Source: Brachionus rotundiformis (Eukaryota > Rotifera > Eurotatoria > Ploima > Brachionidae). From it: a stretch of 64,000 nt of DNA. The notes beneath the pieces are model-generated. The model was not told where the DNA came from. It saw nothing but the letters and a program-made list of their open reading frames with translations, and made no database searches. The stretch is from NCBI GenBank assembly GCA_016802295.1, contig JAESIW010000065.1:1-64000 (forward strand), read 5' to 3'. The translations under genes were made by a program, and so were the position numbers. Each line of letters starts with the position of its first letter. Position 1 is the first letter of the stretch. Below are positions 13,369 to 27,200 of the stretch, one piece after another.

Positions 13369-14668
13369 ATGAATTTGAAAATTTTAATTCTTAATTTGTA
13401 TAATATTTTTTTGTGTACAGCCTCATATCCTACGCCTACTTTCGATCGTGCATTCGAAAACCTCACCGTCATAATAGGGAATTCAGCTACACTGCCCTGC
13501 TTTATCACTAATCTAGGTGATCACAAAGTAGCTTGGATCAAAGTGTCAAATATGGATATTTTAACCATTGGTGATTACAAAGTTACCAATGACGATCGAA
13601 TCAGACTACATCAGGGATATGTTTCAGATTGGTCATTATCAATTAGTTCAATTAGTGAGGATGATGCCGGAGAATATATATGCCAAGTAAACACTGAACC
13701 GCAGATAATTTCAAAAATATACCTTAATGTTCAACGTAAGACTGAACAATTAAAAAAGTAAAATTAAGTAAATTTTTTTTGTTCTAGTTCCTCCAAAAAT
13801 AATTGAAGAAAAATCGACTATAAACCCATCACCAATTAAGGAAGGTGAAGACCTGAGGCTTTATTGTCATGCAGAAGGCATACCTGCTCCACAGGTTTCA
13901 TGGTTTTTTCGCAAAATAAGAATTAGAAATGAGAAAATTTTTATCAAAAATACAAAATCAAATGATCATGTAATTCATGTAGGTGACACTTTAGTTATTC
14001 GGAATATTTCACGACATCATAGTGGAATATATGAATGCATAGCTAATAACTCCGTGTTGCCAGCAGCTTCACGCAAAATTAAGGTTTCTGTTGAATTTGG
14101 ACCAGAAGTGTACACAGAGACTAGAATAGAACAATTTCTTGGAATGGATGCTCGGCTAGAATGCAAGATAAAATCAAATCCACTTATTAATCATTACTGG
14201 ATGAAAGAAGATCATGTGATAATTAATGGAATTAATGAAAAAGGAAAATATGATATGTCTATATTTAACCATAACGATTATGTCACAATTAGCATTTTGA
14301 TAATTAAAAATTTGACATTGGATGACATTGGCAAATATGAATGCTTTGCCATTAATGGTAAAACGGCTTCAAAAGCTGAAGTCATTTTGGAAGAATTGGT
14401 GCTTCGGAGATTTACATCACCAAAGCCAATAGTCTCAAGGATATTGGTCTATCAGGACAAATTTACAACTAGAAAATCAACACATTTTAAAATTTATCGA
14501 AAGAATTCCAATTCATCTAAATTAGTTAAAGATTTAAAAATTTCTGATGAAGAATATCTTAACAGGATTTTTAATGATCAAGATAACTTTTTATCCGTTT
14601 CGTTTCATCTAAATGCAAAAATTCTAAGCTTACTATTTGGTCTAGTTGTTTGCTTTATAATGATTTAG
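13369..14668 (+). CDS. lachesin-like (IgLON family) three-Ig cell-adhesion protein, likely GPI-anchored
   Basis: Model: join(13369..13735, 13788..14668), 415 residues. The 52-bp intron closes in phase and restores the linker between Ig1 and Ig2 (VQLPPKI, the typical lachesin junction). There are three Ig domains with paired cysteines at about 44/105, 149/206 and 248/308, each second Cys in a D/SxGxYxC motif. A 60-residue linker then leads to a hydrophobic C-terminus (LSLLFGLVVCFIMI) with no cytoplasmic tail, as expected for a GPI-attachment signal. Family members are cell-surface homophilic adhesion proteins of neurons and septate junctions. The local start gives a mediocre signal peptide (MNLKILILNLYNIFLCTA). 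The DNA encoding it ends in TTTTTTTGTGTACAG, an excellent acceptor, so the true first exon may instead be 1918-2017. A polyadenylation-type AATAAA lies at 14,714. Confidence 0.9.
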
Positions 14669-16005
14669 AATTTTTAAACAGTAATTAAGAATTTAAGTCT
14701 GTTCTATCGTGTAAATAAATATTTATTTGGCTAAATGTTTTTTTATTATAAAATTTATTTTTTAAATTTTAATTTATTCTTGTTCGCGAAAAAAATTAGT
14801 TTAAAATAAATCTTGTATGAAAATTTTCTATTTTTTCTATTTAAAATGTTTAAAAATATTAAATCGACATGCGAATACAAAAATTGAATTTATATAATAA
14901 AATGGTTGACAATTTTAAATAACTATTATATTATTAAGATTTGATTGATATTTTCAGTTATTTAATTAATATTTAACATGTGTTCTAAAAGATTTATCAA
15001 ATTGTTATAATAGATTAGAAACTATTTTAAAATATATTTTTGATTAGAGTCAAATCAAAACATCAAAATTCCAGCTTTAATTTTAAAAATTTAATTTAAG
15101 TTAATTCTTATTAATTTTCACAAACCATTTTAAAACGTCAAACTTGCATTTTTGCCAAATTTTAATTGCCGCGAATTTTAATAAAAAGTTTAGATCGGTT
15201 GTATGCGTCAATTAATCAAGATTCAGACAAGGGTGTAATCTGTTTAGTTGACGGTTTTGGAAATAATAAACAATGCATTTATTCTGAAAGATTATTCATA
15301 GGATTTCATTAGGGATCTGGATCAATTAGATTTACCATGAAAAGAAATCAATAGATAAAATACATTTTTAATAAATTTTAAAGTAAAAAGTGATTGTGCA
15401 TCTTCAGAAAGTTAATAACATTAAATTTTAAAGAATTTATCAGGAATCATCTTTACGTAGTTGATTTTTTCATTTAATCATGTTAAATTCAAATCATATG
15501 AGATCTAATCCTTTAAAAAAATATAGTGTGATAGTAAATTTCCCTTCAAGAGAACAAAGATTTAATTTTAGTTATTTTTTAAAAAGCAAAAATAGTTTGA
15601 TTTAATGTAAAATCTTGTAGATGAAAGTAGGTGTCTTTTTATATAAAATCAAAGATAAAATTAAATAAAATCTTTAGTTTTAAATCAAAGTCAATATTTT
15701 TATATTCGAAATTTATGATACAAAAATATGTTCACTTTTTAAACCATCAAATAATTAAATTTAAATCAAACCTTCCAATTTTTATAAATATTTTGTAAGC
15801 ACAGAAAATAATTAAATAACAAAAAATAAATGAGATAATTAGCAACTTATCTCAATTGTCCTATTCACTAATATTTTTTCTCCTTAATATCTAATCTGCT
15901 TTAGTTTTATCAAATTTATAAAAATCACATGAAAAAATCGGATATAGATGAAAATATCAAATTGAAATATTTCTAATAATTATTATAAATTTTAACTAGC
16001 TAAAA
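14669..16005. other. intergenic, nothing recognised
   Basis: AT-rich sequence between two plus-strand genes. It contains the presumed 3' UTR and poly(A) signal of the lachesin gene and the 5' flank of the next gene. No repeat, RNA gene or open frame stands out. Confidence 0.6.
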
Positions 16006-19000
16006 ATGATAATTTTTGAGATACTTATATCATTAATTTTTATTCAAAACATTTATGGCCAATGTCCTTTGGTTCCTTCCCAAGGACCTGATCCAATACC
16101 TTCAATACCTAGTAAATTTCAGACTAGAGTAGAAGTCAATACTGAAGGTGAAAATCAAATGAAAGAATTACAGTACTTTTATGACTATGACCAACGGCGT
16201 GCAGTAATTGAAACCCGAGAATTTAATACCAACACAAAATTAATATTCAATTATGATACTGACGAAATTTATGAAATAAAAAGTATTCTATAAAACTATT
16301 TAAACAGAAAATTAAATTTACTTTTTCAAAAGACAAAATAGAACTTTTGAGTGATCCATTACACTGGCCTCCTGATGGTCGACCTGAATTTCCAACAACT
16401 TGTACCACTTACAAGCTCTCCAATACTTCTCAGCTAAATTATTATTTCGGCTTCACTTTGTCTGGAGGGTCCGTGTTGCCAGCCAATTCTGCCCAAATTT
16501 TTGGTTTTTCGCCCACAGTAAATAAAAGTTAAAAATTAATCAAATATTTGATTTTATTTTTATGAAAGACTTATGTCGGTAAAGAGACAGTCAGAGGTAT
16601 TCCATGTGATGTTTATAAAAGTTGTGCCAAAGATCCTTTTACTAATGCAGATTTTATTATTACTCATTATTTTTCGGGTATTTTAGATTAATATAAAAAA
16701 TATCAGTATGTACATTTTTATTTTAAGATAAAGACTATGCTTTAGCTGGCACTGATCAAGTTTACAAAAGATTGCCTGTTAGGGCAATTTATGAAAAAAA
16801 GCTAGATGTTGAAGATGCTCCAGAGCAAATAGTCAAATCTTATTATGATTTCCATGATTTTAAAACAACAATAAATTATCCAAATTTTATTTTTCAGGTA
16901 AATTTAAATTATACTTATAGATAAAAAGTAAACAGTTTAATTCAGACGCCTTCAAGTGTTTACTGTGCGAATAGAAAGGCTACAAAACAAGTACCACAAA
17001 TTGTAACCGCCTTTGGTTTTAGCCAAGAAATAGCATCCAATGCAGAGATTCAATATGTTAAAGATTTTTATACATTTACCAATTTTACTCGGTATGAACT
17101 TAGGAATCCAAGAAAAGAAGAAGCTACTTTCTATACCCAAGATCCAGTAGTGTATGTATCAGAATTATCAGCTGGAATACAGTATGGAATAAACCAACGC
17201 CAAGGAAACTGTTCAGTTCGAGGTATCAAAAGTGACACAATCTATTTGCCCAAGTTAAACCAAACTTTTAATTCATTACTTGACTTTTTGGCTCAAATTC
17301 AATCAACACAATCATTTTTATCTTTTGACTCTGAGTTTATTTATACTGGGCAGAGAATTTCGAACGGAATATCTTCTGATCGTTTTATAACAAATAAGAC
17401 ATCAGGAATATACGAATACACATTTTCAGATGAAGAATATACTGTGTTTAGTAATTATGAATCAGAATCAAGAGTACCTTTAAGTCTTTACATTGATAAT
17501 AAGCAAGTAGATAATTTTTAAAAAGTTAAAGTATTTAATTTTTTTTAAAATATTCAATTAAAGAGTCAATTAAGTTCTCATTCAAGTTTTTTTAACTTCG
17601 AAACTTTACCACCATCAAATTTACTTAGTTTATTTGATATTGAATCTTGTTTCAGTCGAAATGATATAGTTAGTTTTGATATTGTTTTTCCCTATAGAGA
17701 TATTGTATTACCTGACGAAATTGTCAAAGAAAAACAATTAGATATTATTCTGTATGGTTTATTGACTGATCTTACCAAAGAAGCCACTATACGATTCAAG
17801 CCTCCAATAGTAAATTTTGTCTTATTTTTAAGCAATGTAAAATATCTATTTATTTTTAGTTATCTGTTAGTAGTGATGGTAATTTGTATGTTAGAACTGC
17901 AATCTATCCACTTCCAGATCCAATTTGTAAGATTAATTTTAATTTTTATTCATAAGAATTAAAAATTATTTAATTTTTTTGAAGATTTTTTTACTTTTAT
18001 TCAAAAAACTCTTGTTCATGGAGCTGCTTTATCATATTATTATAATCTTCGAAATGTTGAAGAATGTGCTGAGAAATGCTTTATTAACGAAAAGTGCCTA
18101 AGTTTCGATTTTAGTTCTGGAAAGACATGCTATCTTTATAATAGAACAGTAGTTGAAAGTTCTTCATCCTTTTCATCTTATTTTGACCACTATACAAGTA
18201 ATTTTAATTTAAAATAATATTATTAAATCTTTTGGAGGATTTAATTGATGTTAACTAAATCGATTGATATTTTTTAATTTTATAAAATTTTAAAACTAAA
18301 AGAAAGAATAACATTCATATAATTTATTAATAATTCTGAAATATTATTTTATTAGAATTTAAACTCGAATCTTAGAACATTTTTCAAGTTGAGTCAACTA
18401 ATTGGCTAAAATTACAGCAAAATAAAATAATTTTAAAAATAAGAAAAATAACAAAATATGAAATTTGATAACTGAATTTATTTAGTTAGAAATCTTCAGT
18501 ATAAATTTTGAAATAACAAGTACTAAAAAATTATTTAGCCATCAATTTTTAAATTGATTTAGTTTAACCCCAATTAAATTAACAATTTTGTTAAATAAAA
18601 ATAAATTCACAAAAAGATTACAGAAATTATTTAAATTTATATGTTTTTTATTCATTTCTAAAAAATATTTCACAATAATTAAAAAAAAATAAAAACGTTA
18701 ATTTTGATATCCGATTTAGCTTAATTTTTTCTTCTAGCTAATTTAATTATTAATTTAAGGAAACGTTCCTGAACAAACTATTTATAACAATAATGTCGAA
18801 CTATTCAATTTGCTAAACAATTTGGTAGTGGATGGCAAACTTTCAATTTTTATCTCGTCCAAAGATCCTAATAACCAGGCTATTCTTAAAACTTTAATAG
18901 CCAAAGAATTGGTTGAAACACGAGATAATTTTGACAGATTTGGAACAAGTAGAACTTGACAAAAAATATTTAAAAATTGACCATTATTTTCTTTTTGCTT

Positions 19001-19987
19001 ATTATTTAGCATTTTCATTGTCGCGTTATAATTTAGTTCATCCGAATTCCAAGTTTGCCTCTATCCAAGAACCTGCCTTTAGCCAAATCACCATTGACGA
19101 TTGCGTTAAAAAATGTAATGAACAAGTTGGTTTCGACTGTAACATGTTTGAATATTGCTATCAGACAGGTGATTGCCGACTAAGAGAATATACAGAAAGT
19201 GTAAATGCCAGTGATTACATTTTTGATTCAAATTGTGACGTCTATGAAAGTGATTTAATACTTTATATTTTGAAAAAATAAACATTTATTTTTAAGAGGA
19301 CGCCCTGAGCCACTACGATAGATTCAGGAGTAGAGTCAGTGTAAATAAAAATGATTTAAAGTATGTACCAGTTAGCAGTCCAAGCGAATGTGCTCAAAAA
19401 TGTGATAAAGAATCAAAACTCAATTGTAAATCATTCAACTATTGTCCTTTGACATCAGCTTGCTACCTTAGCGAATCCCATTTGGTAGATGCATCTGCCA
19501 ATTTAGATGGCAACTCGACTTGTGACCATTTTTCAAGAAAGTTCTTGTCTGATTTTACTTATGTAGCTACCAGTGAGATTAAATTGATTGGAGAAGTGGT
19601 CTTCAATGATGCTAATTTGGAAATGTGTAGTGCTTACTGTGTTACAGCTGAGGGAGTTAATTGCAGGTCATTTGACTATTGTGAATCAAGCAAAACTTGC
19701 ATATTGAATTCAGGTTCTTCAAACACTATTGTTAACCAAAATGTTCCGACAGATCAATGTGGACATTATAGAAGTATATCTTGTTTATATTTTATTTTTG
19801 GTTTTAAATTTTTAACTTATGTTTAATAGGAGAGTATTTTTATGAAACAAACCAATATTACAACTTTAAAAAAGAAAATAAAAACCATAGTGTTTTGATA
19901 GGTTTATCTATTCCTTTTGCGTTTATTAGTCTTACTGGTGGTGTTTTAGGAACAATTTTATTTTTTAAGAAAAAAAATTTAGCTTAA
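16006..19987 (+). CDS. membrane-anchored LolA-like/PAN-apple domain protein
   Basis: Model with 12 exons: join(16006..16282, 16333..16517, 16569..16677, 16728..16897, 16946..17506, 17564..17809, 17860..17926, 17985..18197, 18760..18948, 19010..19249, 19297..19773, 19830..19987), 963 residues, all phases consistent. It starts with a signal peptide (MIIFEILISLIFIQNIYGQC). The first 600 residues are beta-rich repeats resembling the metazoan LolA-like secreted proteins; this assignment is from general resemblance. The C-terminal third has at least four cysteine modules of PAN/apple style (ECAEKCFINEKCLSFDF, DCVKKC..DCNMFEYC, ECAQKC..NCKSFNYC, MCSAYC..NCRSFDYC). It ends with one transmembrane helix (about 917-950 of the chain) and a short KKKNLA tail. 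All introns are about 47-60 bp except one of 562 bp after exon 8. Probably an extracellular binding protein; the ligand is unknown. Confidence 0.8.
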
Positions 19988-21202
19988 TAAACTTTTAATA
20001 AACTGGGAATTTTTTCAAAAAGTCAAATAAATCACATTTTTAAAAAAATGTTTTCTATTCTTTTTTTTAATTGTTTTTTCAAACTTAAATAAATTTTTTA
20101 TTTTGAATTTTAAGTTTTGATTTTTTCTATTTATTCGTTCCTAGGATCAGGTTACATTCTATTTCGATTCAAGTCGATCTTTTTCCTTAACTTTTCCTCG
20201 TCATTCCCGTTTAGGGAAACTCTTTCTAAGCTGTTGATCTCTACATTAGTTCTGTTCGCCTTATTTTTTGCTTCCCTTGAAGTGTCCATTGAAAGGCTCT
20301 GTACGGTAAGAACATGTCCAAGCCAGCTCGATTTTTACTCTTAATTAATTGATTTTTTGGTTCGGAGTCTGGTGTTTGATACTAGATAAGTTCAAAGGAA
20401 ATGAAGATTCCCTTTAACCATCGATCTATTGTCAATGACAGTAGTAAAGTATTTGCAAAAATTTGATTCTTTATGTATTCTATCCACTTTTTGCCATATA
20501 TTTTCAATGGAAAATCTTATCAACTATGTTAGACTTTGTTGTACTTTATCTTTTATAATATCAAACTAGTAATTTTCCCCTTAGTCTGTATCTAAAACAT
20601 CATAACGGACATACAGTTTTTACAAGGAACTGAATTTGTTTATTTTTTATAAAGTAATCATAAAGATTATTTTTTTGAAATTAGGTATTGAATTTTAGCA
20701 TACTAGATTTTTGTGATTTCGTTGGCAATAGATGTAACCATCAGAAATGAAATCTGCTTACTTAGCCTTATGGGAATCGGAATCTGGCAAAGGTCTACTT
20801 TATGTTTTTGAGTGCCCTCATTGTAGTCAATTCCCCTAAGTACCCAATTTGTGTACCATCGATTACTAATGGGCTATCTAACATGGTTTTAATGTATGGC
20901 TTGTCCTTTATCTCAAACCTTAAAAACTCAGATTGACCTTTTTCCTGGATTATGCTCAACTCAAATTTTCAAAATATTTGTTTATATTATCGATAATAAA
21001 GCCATTGAATTTATAAATAAATATTTAAATCATTTCTTCTCGTAATTTAATTTTTTCACCATAAATATTGTCATTAATAGTATAAATTAGTTAATTTAAA
21101 TAATTGTTTTGATTTTTAATATATTCATGATAGAAAGTTTATTATATTAAATTTAAAAATATTTGATTATAATCAAAATTAAAAATTAATTAATAAAATA
21201 TT
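19988..21202 (-). mobile_element. decayed LINE remnants between two genes
   Basis: On the minus strand, 20,150-20,340 retains the C-terminal tail typical of non-LTR elements: a GHVL-like block, then RAFQWTLQGKQKIRRTELMW in a shifted frame, matching the familiar 'A-WTLQGKRKRGRPK-TWRRT' ending. Upstream on the same strand, 20,798-20,968 has a 56-codon open stretch (IIQEKGQSEFLRFEIKDKPY onward) that could be an ORF1 fragment of the same element. Stops and frameshifts show it is dead. The remainder is featureless. Confidence 0.65.
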
Positions 21203-24200
21203 TTAAATGATGCTTGTATCTGCTAGATTGACTTCTTCAATAAATTTGCTCTTTTCTTGATTTTGATGGTGGGTAACAGTGTTCTGATCTCCAAGCATCT
21301 TACCACCTAAATTTCGGGCATGTTCTGGACAAAGCCATAGAATCTTTCCATTTTTTAGCTCATATTTGTTCAGGCCAAAGAAATTTTCTTTAGGATTTAA
21401 AACTGTTTCTTTAAAATAATAATAGTCATCTTTTTCATAATTAGTAATGAAGTAATTTCGCAAGCTACTGTACGATTCATTTAGATTAGTTGAATCTTCT
21501 GATCCTTTTTCATTTATTTCATCGAATAAATATTTTCCATGATCGGAAAATAAGGCTCCAAATTCGCTCGAGAAGCTGCCATTTTTTAAAATAGTCATGA
21601 TTCTTAGTAAATATGGACAATTAGAGGACAAAACATTTGGATAAAGAACAAGAACATTTGAAAAATGCCAACATTCTTCATGCTCACACATTGGTCGAAC
21701 ACAAGCCATGAACTTTTTCGAGCTAGAAGCTTCCTCTGAATCAATAAGTAATTTTCCATCCAAATCCTCTTTCTCATTTTCGGAAATTTCAGCATATTTT
21801 TTGTGTTTAAATCTTTGAATTCTATCTTCATCAATTAAATCTACAAAGAAGAGTCGTGGATACGATCGAACAGTTGACATCCGGTCTGAAAAATGGATCA
21901 GTTGACGCAAAAATTTGCGCTGAGTTAATTCATACAATTCTTTAAAAGCATTGTTATTTGAATCTTCTAGGGAAACTTGATCTTCTGGTGTTTCATTATT
22001 TTTTGGTAAAGTTTTATTTAGTTCTTGCTTGACATAATTAAGTAGTAGCGGAAATGCCTCTTGATTTTAATAATCATTTAAATTTTTTTTCAATTGTTGA
22101 TCATTTATTTACCTGATGTCTCATATTGGAAATTTACCTCTGGATAATTGCTGCCCAGAAAAGCAATTTCATTCTTTCGCCACTCGTTGCCTTGACCAAC
22201 TACAGCTTTTACAATTGGTATTTTAAGAGATATATGAGCGAATCTGAACTCCAATTTGCAGTTTTGAGATTCAACATACTCATCGGAAACACAGGCAACA
22301 ATAATTTTTGCCAAATTCATTCCTTTGGCAATTTCACCAAACATTTGGGTTGTTGAGTCTAAATTGTCAACATCTAACCATGCATTTATGCCATTGTCCG
22401 CAAAAAATTTTACCAAGTTTCTAGGATCCAGCCATCCAAGACTTTTATTTTTGCCCCCAGAACCTTTCTTTATAGCTGCATGAGAATTTGTCCAGCAATA
22501 ACTTATAAATACATCTGGATTCATTTTTCCGGTTGTTTTCGGATCAATCTGGATAATTTTTTCTATTGACTCAAATGTGTCAGCTATTTTAGAAGCATAT
22601 CGCTTTGGATCTTGCATTATGACTCTAAAATCAGCACAAACAGATGCAAAAATTGGATTCATTAGCCATTTCCGGGATCCCAACAATCCAAATTCAATAA
22701 GTAGATAATTTTTTTTGATAAGATTTTTGACTAATTCGAATATTTGGACACTTTTGGAATCAGATGCAAAAAAATTTGAAATTCCAAATATGACTAATTT
22801 TGACTGTTTGATTACACTGGTAACCTTGTCAAGTTTTTCATCGGATGGATTGTTACTTGACCATATTTTGTATCCTTGAGATTCAATGGCTTTGATAACA
22901 TTTAAAGGATTTATTGATTTATCTTGGTCAAGAACTGTGTCCTGCTCGCAATACCAAAACATGATGTCATATTTGAAATTATCTCTTAGTTTTCTTAAGT
23001 CTCTAATTGAATATTCTAAGTTCAAGTCCAGGTTGTTGGATTCATCAACAGGCATAATAGCCATCATTTCTTCAATTGAAACCGCGTGAAAGTATTTACT
23101 GCATTGTAAAAATGGTGCCTTCATTTCGCTGGCTCTTTTAAGCAAAGAAGAGCTAAACAAATGAGGATCATTTGATTGACTGTCAACACAATCCGGGCAA
23201 GGGAAGCTAAAGTCATATTTTAGTCCATTAAAAGAGTCATTAATCAGTGTTTCGATTGCTTCATGAATTACCAGTACAATATTTTCTGGTTTAGGACCTT
23301 GGACATGAACTTCAATGAGCGGCAAATTATTCAGTTGGCTTATCATGGCTAGATGTGAATTTTTTTTAAGAAGAGACCCTTTCTTCCAAATAACAGAGTT
23401 GTCTCCATATTGGTAAAGTCTAACTTGAATTCGATTGAAAAGACCGAGAGGAAGATAGTCAAAAGTGTATACCACTTTAAACTTTTTTATTTTAATGGAA
23501 CTTTTGTGGTCTATTTCTGGCCACTCAAATTCTGGTTCCGATTCAGACAATAAACAGGGAATTATACTTGTTTTGTTATCTTGTAAACAAAAGGTTAGAT
23601 CAAATTCCTCAGTTAATTTAAGCATCCATTCATGCAAATTTTCATCATAATCGTTCCAAACCTCTTTCAATTCATCTATGGTAAATTTTCCATCTTGAAT
23701 ACTTGTTTCTTTGACTGAAACTATTTTAGCAAAAGCGTCCACTATCCATTGAGGATTGATAACTATTCTGTCTCTTAAAACCTGGTTCTCAAAATACTGC
23801 AAGGACCCTAGATCATGTAAAAAACGGATTGATTGTTCTAATTCTTGTTCATCATATATACCATTCTGTTCAGCTAGTAGTTTTACATCTTCGAACATGA
23901 TTAGAGGCTTTTTCGACGCATTCATTTTTATGCTATTTTCGAAGTCAAGCCATGCTTTCTTAAATTAAGAAATTCTATTAATTTATTTTAATTTTTATTT
24001 GACTTTATAGAAATTTTGATATTTTTAATAAAAACAAGATAAATTTTATTTTTAAACTTCCCTTTTAAAAATTAACCAGAATTATGTAAATCTCATTTAA
24101 AATTATCAATAATTTTTATAATAACAAAATTTCAGAGTCCTTCCCTTTTAAAATAGTATTTTTTTATTTCAATAATTTTTTGCCAATTAGAATTCATAAT

Positions 24201-27200
24201 GTTAAATTAAATCATTAACTTTATCTTTTAAATACCAAAATTTTTTGATCACAGAAATTTTCAATTATTAAACCCAAAACATGAAAATGATAGATACCAA
24301 TTTGACATGATGATCCTAGAATTAAGCGTTAAGCAAAAAAGCTAAACAAAGTTTATAAATTAAGTAAATAGATAACACATAAATGACAATTGGGAATAAA
24401 TAGCTAAATTTTTTTGTCCAGCAGGATCAGTCTGTTGGAAGAGTTGATCTCCAAGTGAATTGTAACTAATGATGAGAAATGGGTGATTTAGTAAAACTAA
24501 AGACTTAATTAATAATGATTGGATCTTTGAGTTTCCATTCAAGATCCCAAAACTAAATTGGTTCGAAAACTGGACTTAAATGGTGAGACATGAAGAATGT
24601 TATTAATAATGATTTATTTTTTCCAACAAAAAAGTAAAAAATCTGAACACCAGGCAGTCCACATTGGCAAATCACTAAGAAATGATACTCTATTGTGTTA
24701 ATTTCAATTACCACTCTGATTCAGCGATCCAAAAAAAACATGATTGGCAAAATATTTGATTTGATTTCCATAAGTTTGATCTCAGAGCACTTAAAAATTA
24801 GAGATCTTGAGTTTATTGGATAGGAAACTAAAGGAATAGAAATTTTATCGTCATTAGAAAGGGATAATTAATTCAGAGAGAGAATATTTTGTTGACCAAA
24901 TTTGGTATTTTTTAGATAAATTTCTTTCTAGATGGCCTAATGTTCTAATAATAAAATTCTAATTAGTGAGCTAAAGAAATGAGAGCTGATTTTTAGAAAT
25001 TTTAATATTAAATAAATACTTTTAATTTATACATACAGGTATCTTTTCTCCAATGTATTTTTCCTTAATAGTGAGATGTATTATCTCATTTCTCAATTGA
25101 TCGATTCCTTCTTTAGTTGCATTTGATACAAAATAGAAGCCAGCAATATTTTTAAATCTTGCCATAAGACTTTTCTGGTTCAAGGTATATTTTGATACCT
25201 GAGAAAAAATTCCTTAGCTAAATATTCATTCAATATCTTTAATTACTTGATCCACATGAGTTCCAACAACAAATACTGGTGCTCCAGGAGCATGGCAACT
25301 TATGCTGCTAAGCCAAAATTCTAAACCAGCATACTCACTGCCCAATCTCACATTCCATACCAACAAATATACTCCTCTTGAGCTCAAAAAAAACTGATGT
25401 GTATTGTAATAAACACTTTGACCTGCAAAATCCCACATGGAAAAAGTAAGTTTGGACCCATCTTCTAGATTTACGTTCCAATCTTCGATGCTTATACCAT
25501 CAGTGACTTCGCATTTTTCTTTATTTATATTTTTTAAAGCTCTTAAGAGAGATGTTTTTCCTGCTTGGCCTAAACCAACCAACATCAATTTTGTGCGATT
25601 AAGCCCAACTGAGCCCGATATCAAACGCTTAAGATAAGTCATCACAGAATTCATGCCTCGGTCGACAATTTCTGGTGGCGGAGTTACTAGAGAAAGACAA
25701 TTGGATAAGCCCAGCTTTATTAAAGACAAATTTGCTAATTTAGGACTAATATTCTCTAATAAAATACAATTATTTAAAATAAGGCTGTATAAATTTTTCA
25801 AATTCTCTATTTCATCCGGAATTTGCTTAATAGATTGGTAACTAAGATCTAAAGTTTCTAGCTGAGTCATTTGAAAAATTACACTTGGTAAATAAGGACC
25901 TATTCGCAAAAATTTTTTAAAAAGAAAAGCATTCAATTTTAAAATCTCATTTGGTTCTAAATATCCATTTGAATTCGCATCAAAAGAATTGAAAAGTTTA
26001 TCTATTTGATCTTCACTTAAAAATTTAGTTTTTGATATTTCTTTGGTAAAGCTCTCTTTTCCAATCAACGAATTATTTTTAAGATACTTTTTAAGGTCAA
26101 AAAAAGGTATGCCAATTAATTTTAAATTAATGATATTGACAGAATTTAATTTGAAAACAAAATGAGAAAACGAAGATTGTGCTATTTTGAGATTTTCGAT
26201 CATATCTGGAAGGCAAATTTGTCTGTTTGCGTCCTCAACTACCAAGTTCTCCAATTCCAATGTTTCAAGACTTTTCATTTGGTAAAATTTTAAGTCATCT
26301 GAATCAAATTTGTTTACAAATGAAAAACTTTTTAACTTATCTAATTTGAAAATTGACTCAGGTATTGAATTGAGCTTGTTGTTCCATAATTTCAAATAGA
26401 TTAAATTTTCCAAATGGGTAAAAAAATCTTGATCATCGATACTTAATGGCACGCTTATTAAAATTAAATCGACTAAATTTGGGAAATTTTTGGCAAAATT
26501 TTTTTCCAAATTTAACTGCTTCTCTGAAGAAATAATACCAAATCTTAGACAAAATTTTGAATACTCATTTATTTTTTCATTCAAAGGATAATCTTGTTTG
26601 GTCGATTGGCTGTACTTGTGGTCAGCTAGAAAACAATAATAGCATCGACCAAGAGGGTTTGGGCTCTTTTCAAATCTGTAGATATTCGAATCCTCATTAT
26701 CAACTGGTATCATGTCTAGATATTTTTTCAAATCAATGGTAAATAGCTGTGATTCCAATTGATTTAGGTTCAAAAATATACTCAAATTTTCGAATAAATA
26801 TTTTAAATAGTTTCGTATATGTTTAGTTAACATAAATTCGTCAATATTTAATTCTTGATCGTCAAAAATTTGACAATTATTCGGCACAATTGATTCAAAC
26901 TTGAAAAAAATAATCAATATTAAAAATAATTTTTAAAAAGACCCATTTTTTTTAAACATTTAATTAAAAATTGATCCAAATAATAAACTTTTACTAAATT
27001 TAGATTTAATGCTTTATGTCACTAGTTGTATCCGAGTTTTAGAGGTATTAATTAGATATTTTATAACTGGTTAATTTAATAGTCTAAAATTAATAAACTA
27101 AATCAAAACTTAATATAATTCTTTTGACTGTTTAAAAATCTCCAACAATTGAAAAATGTTTAAAAGTTAATACTCTGAAAAAAACATTACCTTTGAATTA

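Noticed and set aside
22126..23968. Four plus-strand open frames
   Set aside because: Shadows of the COR-TIR exon on the minus strand.
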